Translations under genes and position numbers: made by a program
Notes under the pieces: model-generated
What the model was told of the DNA's origin: nothing
The model's database searches: none
What the model saw: only the letters and a program-made list of their open reading frames with translations
Part shown: piece after piece, positions 31,943 through 40,272 of the stretch
Numbering within the stretch: position 1 is the first letter of the stretch
How the letters are laid out: every line of letters begins with the position of its first letter
Origin: Clostridia bacterium
GTDB lineage: Bacteria > Bacillota > Clostridia > Oscillospirales > Acutalibacteraceae
Length of the DNA: 46,369 nucleotides
Direction of reading: 5' to 3'
Assembly (NCBI GenBank): GCA_900755895.1
Contig: CAAEIG010000235.1
Span: 1 to 46,369 of the forward strand

Positions 31943-32968
31943 ATGGAAAAAATCAAAGTGGTTCAGTACGGCTGCGGTAAAATGGCCAAGTACACCCTGC
32001 GTTATCTGTATGAGCATGGCGCACAAATTGTCGGCGCTATTGATGTCAACCCGGAAGTGGTGGGCATGGACGTGGGCGATTATGCAGGCTTGGGATTGAA
32101 GACCGGCGTGATCATCTCCAACGACGCGGATAAGGTTTTGGACGAGTGCCAGGCGGACGTTGCCATTGTCACACTGTTCAGCTTTATCGGAGACATTTAT
32201 GACCATGTGGAGAAGTGTGTCGCCCGGGGCATCAATGTGATTACCACCTGTGAGGAGGCCATCTATCCCTGGACCACCTCTGCTGCCCAGATCAACAAAC
32301 TGGACGCTCTGGCCAAGGAGACTGGCTGCACCATTACTGGTTCTGGTATGCAGGATATTTTCTGGATCAACATGGTGGCTATGGTGGCCAGCGGCTGCAA
32401 CCGCATTGAAAAGATCAAAGGCGCCTACAGCTACAATGTGGAAGATTACGGTCTCGCCCTGGCCCAGGCCCACGGCTGCGACCTGACACCTGAAGAATTC
32501 GAGGCGCAGATCGCTCATCCGGCTGAGTTCGAACCCTCCTACGCCTGGAATGCCAGCGAAGCCATCTGCAGCAAACTGGGTTTGACCATCAAGTCCATTG
32601 ACCAAAAGCATGTGCCATATATTGTGGATCACGATTTGTACAGCTCCACACTGGGCAAGACCATCAAGGCAGGCAATTGCATCGGTATGTCCGCAGTGGT
32701 CACCATTGAAACCATGCAGGGCATCACCATTGAAGAAGAGACCATCGGTAAGGTGTACGGACCCGAGGATGGCGACCAGTGCGATTGGTGGATCACCGGC
32801 GAGCCCAATACGGAATTCCATGTGGTCAAACCCGCTACGGTGGAGCATACCTGTGCCACCATCGTCAACCGGATCCCCACGCTGTTGAATGCTCCTGCAG
32901 GCTTTGTTACCTGCGATCAGCTGGATCCCCATTGCTATTTGACCTATCCCATGGAATACCATGGCTGA
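31943..32968 (+). CDS. Dihydrodipicolinate reductase-like NAD(P)-dependent dehydrogenase
   Basis: A 341-residue Rossmann-fold oxidoreductase. The N-terminal nucleotide site is VVQYGCGKMAKYTLRYL, followed by GAIDVNPEVVG. The length and layout resemble 2,4-diaminopentanoate dehydrogenase (Ord) of ornithine fermentation and related DapB-like enzymes, but no other ornithine-degradation genes are nearby. A GSGMQDIF segment lies in the middle. AAAGGAGGA precedes the ATG. It is controlled by the MerR promoter at 31847-31877 and ends with a terminator at 33002, so it is a single-gene target. The substrate, and perhaps the inducer, may be an amino acid or amine-like compound. Confidence 0.75.
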   Translation: MEKIKVVQYGCGKMAKYTLRYLYEHGAQIVGAIDVNPEVVGMDVGDYAGLGLKTGVIISNDADKVLDECQADVAIVTLFSFIGDIYDHVEKCVARGINVITTCEEAIYPWTTSAAQINKLDALAKETGCTITGSGMQDIFWINMVAMVASGCNRIEKIKGAYSYNVEDYGLALAQAHGCDLTPEEFEAQIAHPAEFEPSYAWNASEAICSKLGLTIKSIDQKHVPYIVDHDLYSSTLGKTIKAGNCIGMSAVVTIETMQGITIEEETIGKVYGPEDGDQCDWWITGEPNTEFHVVKPATVEHTCATIVNRIPTLLNAPAGFVTCDQLDPHCYLTYPMEYHG

Positions 32969-33001
32969 CTTTGTAAAGTGTAAGAAACCATAAAAAGAGG
33001 A

Positions 33002-33023
33002 AGGCCCCTTGCGGGGTCTTTTT
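33002..33023 (+). terminator. Terminator after the DapB-like dehydrogenase
   Basis: AGGCCCC (33002-33008), loop TTGC, GGGGTCT (33013-33019) and a T run to 33023. Confidence 0.75.
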
Positions 33024-33051
33024 CTATGTCCAAAAGAAAACTGCATAAAAC

Positions 33052-33080
33052 AAAAAAAGCTTCCCTTTCGAGAAGCTTTT
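33052..33080 (-). terminator. Terminator of the GH4 gene
   Basis: AAAAGCTTC (33055-33063) pairs with GAAGCTTTT (33072-33080). The A run at 33052-33058 gives the T run on the minus strand, 33 bp past the stop codon. Confidence 0.75.
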
Positions 33081-33112
33081 CTTGTTTGCCGAAGCATGTA
33101 TGGGAAAGAAAC

Positions 33113-34438
33113 TTAGTGGTACATCTCCATGTAGGGGCCGTGAGCCTCAATCAGCTCGTCGACCATCTTAGCCATGTCGTCAATAGACAGCTCAGCTGCG
33201 GTGTGGGGATCCAGCATCACAGCGCGAAGGATATCCTCCTTCTTCCGGGTGCGGGCGGCCTCAATGGTCAGCAGCTGGGTGTTGATGTTGGTCATGTTCA
33301 TAGCGGCCAGCACGGGGGGCAAGCTGCCAACGTAAGTGGGATGGACGCCGGTGCCGTTGACCAGGCAGGGGACCTCCACGCAAGCCTGCTGGGGGAAGTC
33401 CTCGATGAGATGGCCGGTGTTCAGCACGTTGCCGCCGATCTGCAGGGGATTCCCAGTGATGACGGATTCCATGATGTAGGACGCGTATTCCTTGGAACGC
33501 TCGTGGGACAGTTCCTTGTCGGAGAGGAGCTTTTCGCTCATTTCCTTCCAGCCCTTGATCTGGTTGACGCAGCGGCGGGGGTACTCATCCAGAGGGATGT
33601 TGAACCGGTCGATAAGCTCCGGATACTTGTCCTTGATATAGAAGCAGTTGTATTCCGAATTGTGCTCGCTGGACTCGGTGCAGTAGTAGCCCAGCTTGTC
33701 GATGTAGTCAAAGCGCACCATATCGTTGTGCTTTTCGGAGGCGTTCTTCTCCTTGGCGCGCTTGCGGATCTCGGGATAGAGGTCGTTGCCGTTCTTGTCC
33801 TGAATGGACAGCAGCCAAGCCATGTGGTTGATGCCGGCGATCAGCTCTTTGCGGCCTTCCAGCTTGTCCTCCATGCCCAGGCTCTCCAGCAGGTGCTGAG
33901 AGCAGACCTGAACGCTGTGGCACAGACCCACAGTCTGAACCCCGGTGTAGCGGAGCATATAGCCGGTGAGCATGGCCATGGGGTTGGTGTAGTTGAGGAA
34001 CAGAGCATCGGGGCAGACCTCTTCCATATCCCGAGCAAAGTCTTCTAAAACGGGAATGGTGCGCAGAGCCCGCATGATGCCGCCGATGCCCAGGGTGTCG
34101 GCGATGGTCTGACGCAGACCGTACTTCTTGGGGATCTCGAAGTCGATAACCGTGCAGGGCTCATAGAAGCCAACCTGAATGGCGTTGACCACAAACTTTG
34201 CGCCCTTGAGGGCCTCCTTGCGGTTTTCCACACCCAGATAGGTCTTGATGACAGCCTTGCCCTGATTGATATTCTGATTGATGGTGGAGAGAATGCGGAA
34301 GCTCTCATCCAACCGCTGACCGTCAATGTCATAGAGGGCGATTTCACATTCCCGCAGGGCGGGGGTGCACATCACGTCGCCCAGCACGTTGCGGGCGAAA
34401 ACGGTGCTTCCGGCGCCCATAAAAGTGATTTTCAACAT
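33113..34438 (-). CDS. melA: Family 4 glycosidase, alpha-galactosidase type
   Basis: A 441-residue GH4 enzyme. This family uses NAD+ and Mn2+ and an oxidation-elimination mechanism instead of acid/base hydrolysis. The N-terminal dinucleotide fold is FMGAGSTVFARN (6-17). The metal-binding segments are CHSVQ (C173, H174) and GINHMAW (H205), and NYTNPM is at 149-154. The CHSV signature is that of MelA-type alpha-galactosidases rather than maltose-6'-phosphate hydrolases (CN motif). The ATG at 34438 has AGGAGG 7 nt upstream. It is divergent from an AraC regulator, its probable controller. It is cytoplasmic; no transporter gene is adjacent. Confidence 0.88.
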   Translation of the reverse strand: MLKITFMGAGSTVFARNVLGDVMCTPALRECEIALYDIDGQRLDESFRILSTINQNINQGKAVIKTYLGVENRKEALKGAKFVVNAIQVGFYEPCTVIDFEIPKKYGLRQTIADTLGIGGIMRALRTIPVLEDFARDMEEVCPDALFLNYTNPMAMLTGYMLRYTGVQTVGLCHSVQVCSQHLLESLGMEDKLEGRKELIAGINHMAWLLSIQDKNGNDLYPEIRKRAKEKNASEKHNDMVRFDYIDKLGYYCTESSEHNSEYNCFYIKDKYPELIDRFNIPLDEYPRRCVNQIKGWKEMSEKLLSDKELSHERSKEYASYIMESVITGNPLQIGGNVLNTGHLIEDFPQQACVEVPCLVNGTGVHPTYVGSLPPVLAAMNMTNINTQLLTIEAARTRKKEDILRAVMLDPHTAAELSIDDMAKMVDELIEAHGPYMEMYH

Positions 34439-34550
34439 ACAAATGCCTCCTGAAAAAGTAAGGGTTCGTTCCAAACAGTGGGGGAACCGATTGGGTTGCC
34501 GTTCCCGTCGGGACTGGCTCTAGTTTAGCAGGATGCCGCAAGAAAAGCTA

Positions 34551-34580
34551 TTGCAAAAAGGAGGGCTCTTTTGGTAAAAT
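34551..34580 (+). promoter_or_regulatory. Promoter of the AraC-family gene
   Basis: TTGCAA (34551-34556), an 18-bp spacer and TAAAAT (34575-34580), about 50 bp before the start. For the divergent GH4 gene an extended -10, TGCTAAACT on the minus strand (-10 at 34523-34528), is a weaker candidate. Confidence 0.55.
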
Positions 34581-34628
34581 GGAAATAGAAACGAGATGGC
34601 CCCAGGATTGATAGGAGGTGCGTTTTTC

Positions 34629-35417
34629 ATGGGTAAAGGGGAGAGCGCAGTGGCGCCGGGCTGGTGGCACAGTCTGGTTCCCTTGAATTATGGCTATGAG
34701 GAGTGCGTCCCCGGACACAGTTTTGGTCCGGCGGTGCGGCACTATCATTTGCTTCACTATGTGTTGGAGGGGGAGGGGACCTTCTTTCAAGGTGGGACGG
34801 CCCACAATGTGGGACCGGGAGATCTGTTTGTCATCCTTCCTGAGGAGTTGACCACATATTGCGCCGACCAGGAGACCCCATGGACCTATGTGTGGTTAGG
34901 ATTTCGGGCGGAGGAGACCCCGGATTTTCTCAAATCTCCGGTGCTGCATCACCCACCGGTGAGGAAGCTGTTTGAGCAGCTGCGAGATCTTTCTTTGGAG
35001 ATACCCCAGGACGGTTCCCAGGATGGAATGGTGTTTTCCCTGTTGTACGAATTGTTGTGGCTGTTGTCCCGCAACAGTCCGCTCTCCCAGGACCGCACCA
35101 ATTCCTATGCAGCTTATGCCAAAACGTACTTGGAAACCTCCTATATGCAGCCGGTGAGTATTCAGGGCATTGCAGACGCCCTGCACATAGACCGCCGCTA
35201 TTTGACGGTGTTGTTCCGCCAAGCCTACGGGATTCCGCCCCAGTCCTACTTGATGGAGCTCCGTTTGGACCAGGCCAGAGCGTTTTTGACCCAGGGTTAC
35301 GGAGTGACAGAGGCAGCTGCTATGTCTGGGTTTTCGGACTTGGCAAACTTTTCACGCCGGTACAAACAACGATTCGGAATGTCCCCCAGTGCTCAAAAAG
35401 GGGTAACCTCCACGTAG
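34629..35417 (+). CDS. AraC-family transcriptional regulator
   Basis: 262 residues: an N-terminal cupin-like sugar-binding domain (about 1-130, with HYHLLHYVLEGEG and GDLFVILPEE) and a C-terminal double helix-turn-helix (about 160-258) ending with the AraC signature GFSDLANFSRRYKQRFGMSP. I took the ATG at 34629, with AGGAGG 10 nt upstream, over an in-frame ATG at 34596 without one. It is divergent from the GH4 alpha-galactosidase gene and probably activates it on a galactoside. Its last 25 bp overlap the end of the convergent MerR gene. Confidence 0.9.
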   Translation: MGKGESAVAPGWWHSLVPLNYGYEECVPGHSFGPAVRHYHLLHYVLEGEGTFFQGGTAHNVGPGDLFVILPEELTTYCADQETPWTYVWLGFRAEETPDFLKSPVLHHPPVRKLFEQLRDLSLEIPQDGSQDGMVFSLLYELLWLLSRNSPLSQDRTNSYAAYAKTYLETSYMQPVSIQGIADALHIDRRYLTVLFRQAYGIPPQSYLMELRLDQARAFLTQGYGVTEAAAMSGFSDLANFSRRYKQRFGMSPSAQKGVTST

Positions 35418-36220
35418 AATACAATTTTAGTCAGATATTCGCTTTCATCCCCAGTGGTGATATAGTCGTTGACGCAGAACTCGTAGGAATCCGAAATGAT
35501 TTTCAATTGATATTCTTGGCAAAAGGTCAAGAGCATTTCATAGCTGCGCCCAATGGACATGTAATCCCCCCGATGGTAAGTGACGGCGCACAGGCCCTCT
35601 GGCAGGCGTTGGATATTTTGAGCGCGGTCCGTCTTTTCCGTGGGGAGAAAGGCCAAGGAGGCTTCCGTGTAGTTGCCGTTTTGTATCCGCTCCAGGGGGA
35701 CACTGACGCCGCTTTGGAAGAAGATGGGAAGTTTTTCCTGAAAGGCTTGGGCGAAGCATTGCTTTGTGGCGATGCTCACCTCTCGCAGAGTGTAAGGAGG
35801 TTCCACAGGTTTGGTGAGGATCCATTGTACAGGGATTTTCGCCATGTGTGGACCTTCTTTTTCTTTGTGAAGCTCCGCGTTCTCCAACTGAGAGCAGCGT
35901 TGAGCCAGCCTGCTGCGGATTAGGCGCAGATCCTCCATTTTCCGGTCAATGACTCCCAGTTGACCTTTCAGTACTTTCAAACTGCTTTCCGTGGTGTAGT
36001 GGCTCAGCATTTCCTGGATCCGCTGAAGGGATAGACCGCATTTTTTCAAAATTAGGATAGTGTCCAGCTCGTCCAATTGGCTGGCGCTGTAATAGCGGTA
36101 ACCGTTGTTGGGGTCCACAAAGGCGGGTTTGAACAATCCCAGCTTGTCGTAGAAGATCAAGGTCTGTTTTGAAATATTCTGATATTTGGAAAGCTCTCCA
36201 ATGGAAAAAAGATTGTCCAT
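35393..36220 (-). CDS. MerR-family regulator with a GyrI-like effector domain (second)
   Basis: 275 residues: a MerR winged helix (about 3-72, with KQTLIFYDKLGLFKP and DPNNGYRYYS), a coiled coil (about 78-115) and a BmrR/GyrI-like ligand domain (about 120-275). The start ATG is preceded by AAGGTGA, which overlaps the -35 of the opposite promoter (36230-36260), so one palindrome can control both directions. The likely target is the YitT-like gene at 36297. The gene ends inside the 3' end of the convergent AraC gene. Confidence 0.88.
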   Translation of the reverse strand: MDNLFSIGELSKYQNISKQTLIFYDKLGLFKPAFVDPNNGYRYYSASQLDELDTILILKKCGLSLQRIQEMLSHYTTESSLKVLKGQLGVIDRKMEDLRLIRSRLAQRCSQLENAELHKEKEGPHMAKIPVQWILTKPVEPPYTLREVSIATKQCFAQAFQEKLPIFFQSGVSVPLERIQNGNYTEASLAFLPTEKTDRAQNIQRLPEGLCAVTYHRGDYMSIGRSYEMLLTFCQEYQLKIISDSYEFCVNDYITTGDESEYLTKIVFYVEVTPF

Positions 36221-36229
36221 AAAATCACC

Positions 36230-36260
36230 TTGACAGTATAGTTACTATATCCTTTATTAT
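36230..36260 (+). promoter_or_regulatory. MerR-type promoter and operator before the YitT-like gene
   Basis: A perfect TTGACA (36230-36235), a 19-bp spacer and TATTAT (36255-36260). A palindrome TATAGT-T-ACTATA (36237-36249) sits in the spacer. It starts 9 bp from the divergent MerR start codon. Confidence 0.88.
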
Positions 36261-36296
36261 AGGGATAGAGACGGTAAAATACAAGGAGGTTTTAGT

Positions 36297-36938
36297 TTGC
36301 GTACCATCTCTCAATGGAAGGATAAGCTTTTGGAGGGCTTATCTGGAAGGCAAATTTTGATTATCGTTCTGGGAGCGGCGATTGCCACTTTTGGCATTCA
36401 CAACATCCATCAACAGGTGGGGATCACAGAAGGCGGTGTGATTGGAGCCATGTTGCTGGTGGAGCATTGGCTTAGATTTTCCCCGGCCTACATCACACCG
36501 GTGCTGGATTTGGCCTGCTATTTACTGGCCTGGAAGTACCTGGGGGGACGCTTCATCAAGATCAGCATTCTATCCACGCTGAGCGTGTCGCTGTTTTACA
36601 AGCTGTGGGAGCAATTTCCGCCCATGCTTCCCAATCTTTCGGAGTATCCCTTGGCCGCAGCGGTGTTAGGCGGTCTGTTTGTGGGCCTGGGAGTGGGATT
36701 AATTGTCCGGCAGGGGGGTTCCTCGGGTGGAGACGACGCCCTTGCTCTGGTGATTTCCAAGGTGACGCATTGGAGACTTTCCTTTGCCTATCTTTTCACA
36801 GATTTGACTGTGCTGGCTCTGTCCTTGACCTATATCCCGGTCAATCGCATTGTTTTTTCGCTGGTGACAGTGACCCTGTCGTCCTTCTTGATTGACTTGG
36901 TACAAAAGTTTCAATTTCCCCGTTTGCAAAAGGTGTAA
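36297..36938 (+). CDS. YitT-family membrane protein, short form
   Basis: 213 residues with five hydrophobic segments (near 20-40, 60-80, 85-103, 120-140 and 160-195) and the YitT/DUF161 features GGVIGAMLLVEHWL and GLIVRQGGSSGGDDALALVIS. Full-length members (about 280-290 residues) have a cytoplasmic DUF2179 domain after the membrane part; it is absent here, so this is a natural short form. It starts at TTG, with AAGGAGG 8 nt upstream. It lies directly behind a MerR-controlled promoter, which suggests a role in efflux or transport of the inducer. The transported substrate of YitT proteins is unknown. Confidence 0.82.
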   Translation: MRTISQWKDKLLEGLSGRQILIIVLGAAIATFGIHNIHQQVGITEGGVIGAMLLVEHWLRFSPAYITPVLDLACYLLAWKYLGGRFIKISILSTLSVSLFYKLWEQFPPMLPNLSEYPLAAAVLGGLFVGLGVGLIVRQGGSSGGDDALALVISKVTHWRLSFAYLFTDLTVLALSLTYIPVNRIVFSLVTVTLSSFLIDLVQKFQFPRLQKV

Positions 36939-36943
36939 AGCTC

Positions 36944-36972
36944 TTTACAACAGGAAGCATGCCTCCTATAAT
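36944..36972 (+). promoter_or_regulatory. Sigma-A promoter of the esterase gene
   Basis: TTTACA (36944-36949), 17 bp, a perfect TATAAT (36967-36972), just past the YitT-like stop codon. Confidence 0.8.
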
Positions 36973-36999
36973 AAAGGCAACTTTTTGAGGAGGGAGCTG

Positions 37000-38037
37000 T
37001 TGCGTGTGAGATCCAAGGAGAATCTTCCCAGCTATGAAGCACTGGGACGAGAACGGGCACTGGCTATGCTGCTGGAACAGGAGTATGGCAAACGGCTGCC
37101 AAAACCCGATATTTTAGAGTTCCAAGAGGTTCAGGTGGAAGAGGGAGCCTTTGCCGGGAAAGCGGATCACCGTACGGTGGAGGCACGAATTGTTTGGAAT
37201 AGCAGAAGCTTTGCCTTTCCTTTTCACTTTGTCTGTCCCAAAAGAGAGCAACCTGTTCCGGCAGTCGTGCTGATCAATTTCACACCTGCAGTGCCGGATC
37301 GCTACCTTCCCTCTGAGGAATTGTGTGATTTGGGGGTAGCGGTGGCATCTTTTGGCTGTGCTGATGTCTCGCCGGATGACGGTGATTTTGCTGTTGGTGC
37401 CGGAGGGTTGTTCCAGATTGACAGAAGCCAGCCCAATGCTCCGGGTAAGTTGGCGATCTGGGCTTGGGCGGCCAGTATTCTGGGGGATTACCTGGAGACC
37501 AGGCCGGAGGTGGATTTGACTTGTACGGCGGTGGCGGGCCATTCCCGCATGGGGAAGACGGCCCTGTTGGCTGGGGCTCTGGATCAGCGGTTCCAGTATG
37601 TGTTTTCCAATGAATCCGGCTGTGCAGGTGCTGCTCTTTACCGTGGAAAAATAGGGGAGACTGCTCAAGATATCTGGTCCAGATTTCCCTATTGGTTCTG
37701 TCCTGGGTTTGAGTGTTGTACCGGAAATCCGGAGACGTTGGCCTTCGACCAGCATTTCCTGTTGTCAGCCATTGCTCCCAGGAAGCTCTATGTTAGCAGT
37801 GCTCAAGAGGACTTGTGGGCGGATCCAACTGCGGAATTTCGGGGATGCCAAGCGGCCTCCGCTGCTTATGAAGCTTGTGGATTAACCGGGTTGGTGATGG
37901 GTGAGGATGCTGTTCCCCAGGTGGGTGCAGTGTACCATCAGGGAACGATTGGATATCACCTGCGCAGCGGCAGCCACTATCTCAGCCGGGAGGATTGGCA
38001 GAAGTTTGTCCAGTTTCTCAAGTATCATCGGACTTAA
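37000..38037 (+). CDS. CE15-like alpha/beta hydrolase (glucuronoyl esterase-like)
   Basis: A 345-residue alpha/beta hydrolase. The nucleophile elbow is AGHSRMGKTAL (serine about residue 182), followed by NESGCAGAALYRGKIGE, which matches the serine and substrate region of CE15 glucuronoyl esterases. The C-terminal GYHLRSGSHYLSREDW supplies the likely catalytic histidine. CE15 enzymes cut ester bonds between glucuronoxylan and lignin. There is no signal peptide here, so a cytoplasmic sugar-ester role is more likely. The start is uncertain: TTG at 37000 is 6 nt from GGAGG, and GTG at 37006 is 12 nt. The frame upstream overlaps the YitT-like gene and has no ribosome site. Confidence 0.8.
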   Translation: MRVRSKENLPSYEALGRERALAMLLEQEYGKRLPKPDILEFQEVQVEEGAFAGKADHRTVEARIVWNSRSFAFPFHFVCPKREQPVPAVVLINFTPAVPDRYLPSEELCDLGVAVASFGCADVSPDDGDFAVGAGGLFQIDRSQPNAPGKLAIWAWAASILGDYLETRPEVDLTCTAVAGHSRMGKTALLAGALDQRFQYVFSNESGCAGAALYRGKIGETAQDIWSRFPYWFCPGFECCTGNPETLAFDQHFLLSAIAPRKLYVSSAQEDLWADPTAEFRGCQAASAAYEACGLTGLVMGEDAVPQVGAVYHQGTIGYHLRSGSHYLSREDWQKFVQFLKYHRT

Positions 38038-38054
38038 ATTAAGAACCTTTTCGG

Positions 38055-38099
38055 AAAAATACCACGTTCCCCTTGCCAAACCTTGGGGAACGTGGTATT
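38055..38099. terminator. Terminator hairpin after the esterase gene
   Basis: A perfect 15-bp stem, AATACCACGTTCCCC (38058-38072) with GGGGAACGTGGTATT (38085-38099). The U tract is weak on the plus strand and better on the minus strand. Confidence 0.7.
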
Positions 38100-38135
38100 A
38101 TAACTTGGTTGCATTTTTGGGGAAATCCCCTATGG

Positions 38136-38212
38136 GGACCATTAGCTCAGTTGGTTAGAGCAGTCGGCTCATAACCGATCGGTCCGGGGTTCGAGTCCCT
38201 GATGGTCCACCA
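38136..38212 (+). tRNA. tRNA-Met (CAT anticodon)
   Basis: A 77-nt cloverleaf. The acceptor GGACCAT pairs with ATGGTCC. The D arm is AGCTCAGTTGGTTAGAGC. The anticodon stem is GTCGG/CCGAT with loop CTCATAA, and the T arm is CGGGG-TTCGAGT-CCCTG. The CCA end is encoded. The paired first acceptor base and the absence of three G-C pairs in the anticodon stem argue against an initiator. An isoleucine tRNA with a modified C34 cannot be excluded. Confidence 0.93.
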
Positions 38213-38217
38213 CTGCG

Positions 38218-38255
38218 AAAGAGTCGAACTCTTGAAAAAGAGTTCGACTCTTTTT
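38218..38255 (+). terminator. Terminator of the tRNA gene
   Basis: A perfect 16-bp stem (38218-38233 with 38238-38253), a GAAA loop and a T run to 38255, five bases past the tRNA CCA end. Confidence 0.9.
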
Positions 38256-38435
38256 GTGTTTTCGGTCCCATCGGTCACGGGCTACGATTTTTCTGGAAAG
38301 ATGCAGCTGGTTTGGAGGTTTCTTGCATAGGGACAGCTGGTCCTGGCCCCTTGTATCACGAAATTTGACAGTTCTACCAGTTCTATAAATGGAAAAAACT
38401 TACTTTTCAGTGCATGTTTTTTCTTGTCAAAAACC
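38256..38435. other. Intergenic region without recognised features
   Basis: The gap between the tRNA terminator and the fapA leader. A TTGACA at about 38365 is followed after only 13 bp by TATAAA and so is not a proper sigma-A promoter. No gene or RNA was recognised. Confidence 0.4.
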
Positions 38436-38462
38436 TTAACTTTTCTCTTTTTCTGTCGATAT
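38436..38462 (+). promoter_or_regulatory. Possible sigma-D (flagellar) promoter of fapA-cheX-cheY
   Basis: TTAA (38436-38439), 15 bp, GTCGATAT (38455-38462), compared with the motility consensus TAAA-N15-GCCGATAA: 3 of 4 and 6 of 8 matches. It fits a chemotaxis-type operon but is weak and lies about 145 bp upstream of fapA. Confidence 0.3.
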
Positions 38463-38607
38463 AAAAATAAGCTGATAAAGATTGTAAAGAGATCAGTGTT
38501 TTTTCCTGGGATTTTGTCAGGCAAGGCTTTCATCAAAAAGGTTTGGAAGCGGTTGGAAAATACTCGAAATTCCAGGATTTGTACTGCGGAAAGAGGTGAT
38601 TTATTAG

Positions 38608-40251
38608 GTGAGCTTTCAAGATAACGGCAACTTGCATTTCTCCGGTGATACTTTGGCCTCGTTTTCTAGAAAGGAATCTGTTACACTCACTTTTACTTCC
38701 GATCACGCTTTGTGTACACTCTGGACCCTTTGGTCCGGTGTAAGTTGTATAAATAATCCATTGAAACTCAATCTTCCTTCCTGTGGACCCACCGCTCGGC
38801 CTTTCTTGGGAGAAGCGCTGGTCAAGGAGGGGGAACGGCTGAAAGTTTCATTGACTCAGGCGGCCTATGCCCGGATAAAAGAAATCGCTGCTGTTCCAGC
38901 TCCAGCTCCTGTAAATTTGGACGAGGAAGCTTTTGTTTACATTTCCAAGGATGAAATGGCTGCGTGGCTGATGTTGTTCCCAGCTATTGGAACGGGAAAA
39001 CAGCTCTCTCCGGCTCGTCTGAATCAGGTGTTGATGGCCCATGGCATCACAACTGGTGTGAACTGGACACTGCTTTGGAGATCTGCCACCCTTCCCCAGA
39101 GATGTTTTCTGCTCTTCCCCTTGGCTAGGGGGACGATGCCTCTCCCCGGTACAGATGGACGCGTTGTTGACCGGTATCCCCGATCTTTTGACGAAAATGT
39201 CCGAGTAGAGGCGTTGGATCAAGCGGATTATAAAACTTTGAATTTGGTCCGAAATATCCAAGAGGGTGACGTGATCTGCGAAATTGTTCCTGCTACCCAG
39301 GGGGTTGCCGGTGTGACGGTGACCGGAAAGCCTCTTCCAGCAGTGGAGGGCAAAGCGCCGGTAGTTCCTCAGGGGCGGAATACCCAGCTGTCCCAGGACG
39401 GCAGGTATTTGCTGGCGGCCAAAAACGGTCATGTGGCCTTTTCCGGCCAAGAGTTTTTGGTGAAACCGGTTCTGCATCTTTACGAGGAGGATATCTCGTC
39501 TAAGAGAAATGTCAATTTCTTGGGGGATATCCATATCCATTGCGATTTGGGAAATGGAGCATCTGTGCGCGCTACCGGAACCATTCAAATTGACGGTGCG
39601 GTAGAGGTTTGTACTGTAGAGGCCGGAGAGAATATCATCGTGTCCAATGGTGTGCAGGGTCAGGGGCGTACAGAGCTTCACGCACAGAAAAGTGTTTATG
39701 CCAAGTATTTGGAATATTGCAATGTGTATGCGCGCAACAGTGTCCAGGCGGATTGCATCATCAACTGCAATATCTTCAGCAATGGGTTGGTGAAAGTCCG
39801 TACAGGACGAGGGGCCATAGTTGGCGGAGTTATTCGGGCCTCGGAGGAAGTTACGGCAACGATTGTGGGTTCCAAAGCAGAACGGGCCACTTCCATCATT
39901 TTAGGTGGCCAGCCTTGTGAAGAAGCGGAACGTGCTCAAGTCAGTGAGAAGCTGGAGAGTATTCGTGAAGAGCTGTCTCAACTGGAGCTCCATGCTCAAA
40001 GTCCCGAGCAGGTGCAAAAAGCGGCCAAGTTACGGCTGCATCTATATGTGGCAAAAGGGAAGTTAGAAACGTTCAATAAGGAATTGGACACGCATGCGAC
40101 TTCCACAATTGGGGTGGAGGGCCGCTGTCTGCGGTGCGGTACCGTATATCCCGGAACAACAGTAACCATTTATCACAGCTCCTTCCGGGTGGTGCAGATG
40201 AGACAGGATTGCACCATCGGTGTTGTAGGTGGCTATGTGAACTATCTGTAA
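38608..40251 (+). CDS. FapA (DUF342) family polymer-forming protein
   Basis: 547 residues. A DUF342/FapA region spans about 160-430 with the typical motifs VEALDQADYKTL and TVTGKPLPAVEG. A right-handed beta-helix-like stretch follows (VNFLGDIHIHCDLGNGASV to GAIVGGVIRASEEV), and then a helical coiled-coil tail (about 440-500). FapA proteins are cytoplasmic and often sit with motility, chemotaxis or polysaccharide genes; their molecular role is poorly known. The GTG start has GAGGTGA about 8 nt upstream. cheX-like and cheY genes follow closely, so the three probably work as one signalling unit. Confidence 0.87.
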   Translation: MSFQDNGNLHFSGDTLASFSRKESVTLTFTSDHALCTLWTLWSGVSCINNPLKLNLPSCGPTARPFLGEALVKEGERLKVSLTQAAYARIKEIAAVPAPAPVNLDEEAFVYISKDEMAAWLMLFPAIGTGKQLSPARLNQVLMAHGITTGVNWTLLWRSATLPQRCFLLFPLARGTMPLPGTDGRVVDRYPRSFDENVRVEALDQADYKTLNLVRNIQEGDVICEIVPATQGVAGVTVTGKPLPAVEGKAPVVPQGRNTQLSQDGRYLLAAKNGHVAFSGQEFLVKPVLHLYEEDISSKRNVNFLGDIHIHCDLGNGASVRATGTIQIDGAVEVCTVEAGENIIVSNGVQGQGRTELHAQKSVYAKYLEYCNVYARNSVQADCIINCNIFSNGLVKVRTGRGAIVGGVIRASEEVTATIVGSKAERATSIILGGQPCEEAERAQVSEKLESIREELSQLELHAQSPEQVQKAAKLRLHLYVAKGKLETFNKELDTHATSTIGVEGRCLRCGTVYPGTTVTIYHSSFRVVQMRQDCTIGVVGGYVNYL

Positions 40252-40272
40252 GATTGCAAGGGGGACTTTGCC

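Noticed and set aside
31910..33097. A 395-codon minus-strand frame
   Set aside because: It is antisense to the DapB-like dehydrogenase and runs through that gene's promoter-proximal region and terminator.
38365..38390. TTGACA followed by TATAAA as the fapA promoter
   Set aside because: The spacer is only 13 bp, too short for sigma-A.
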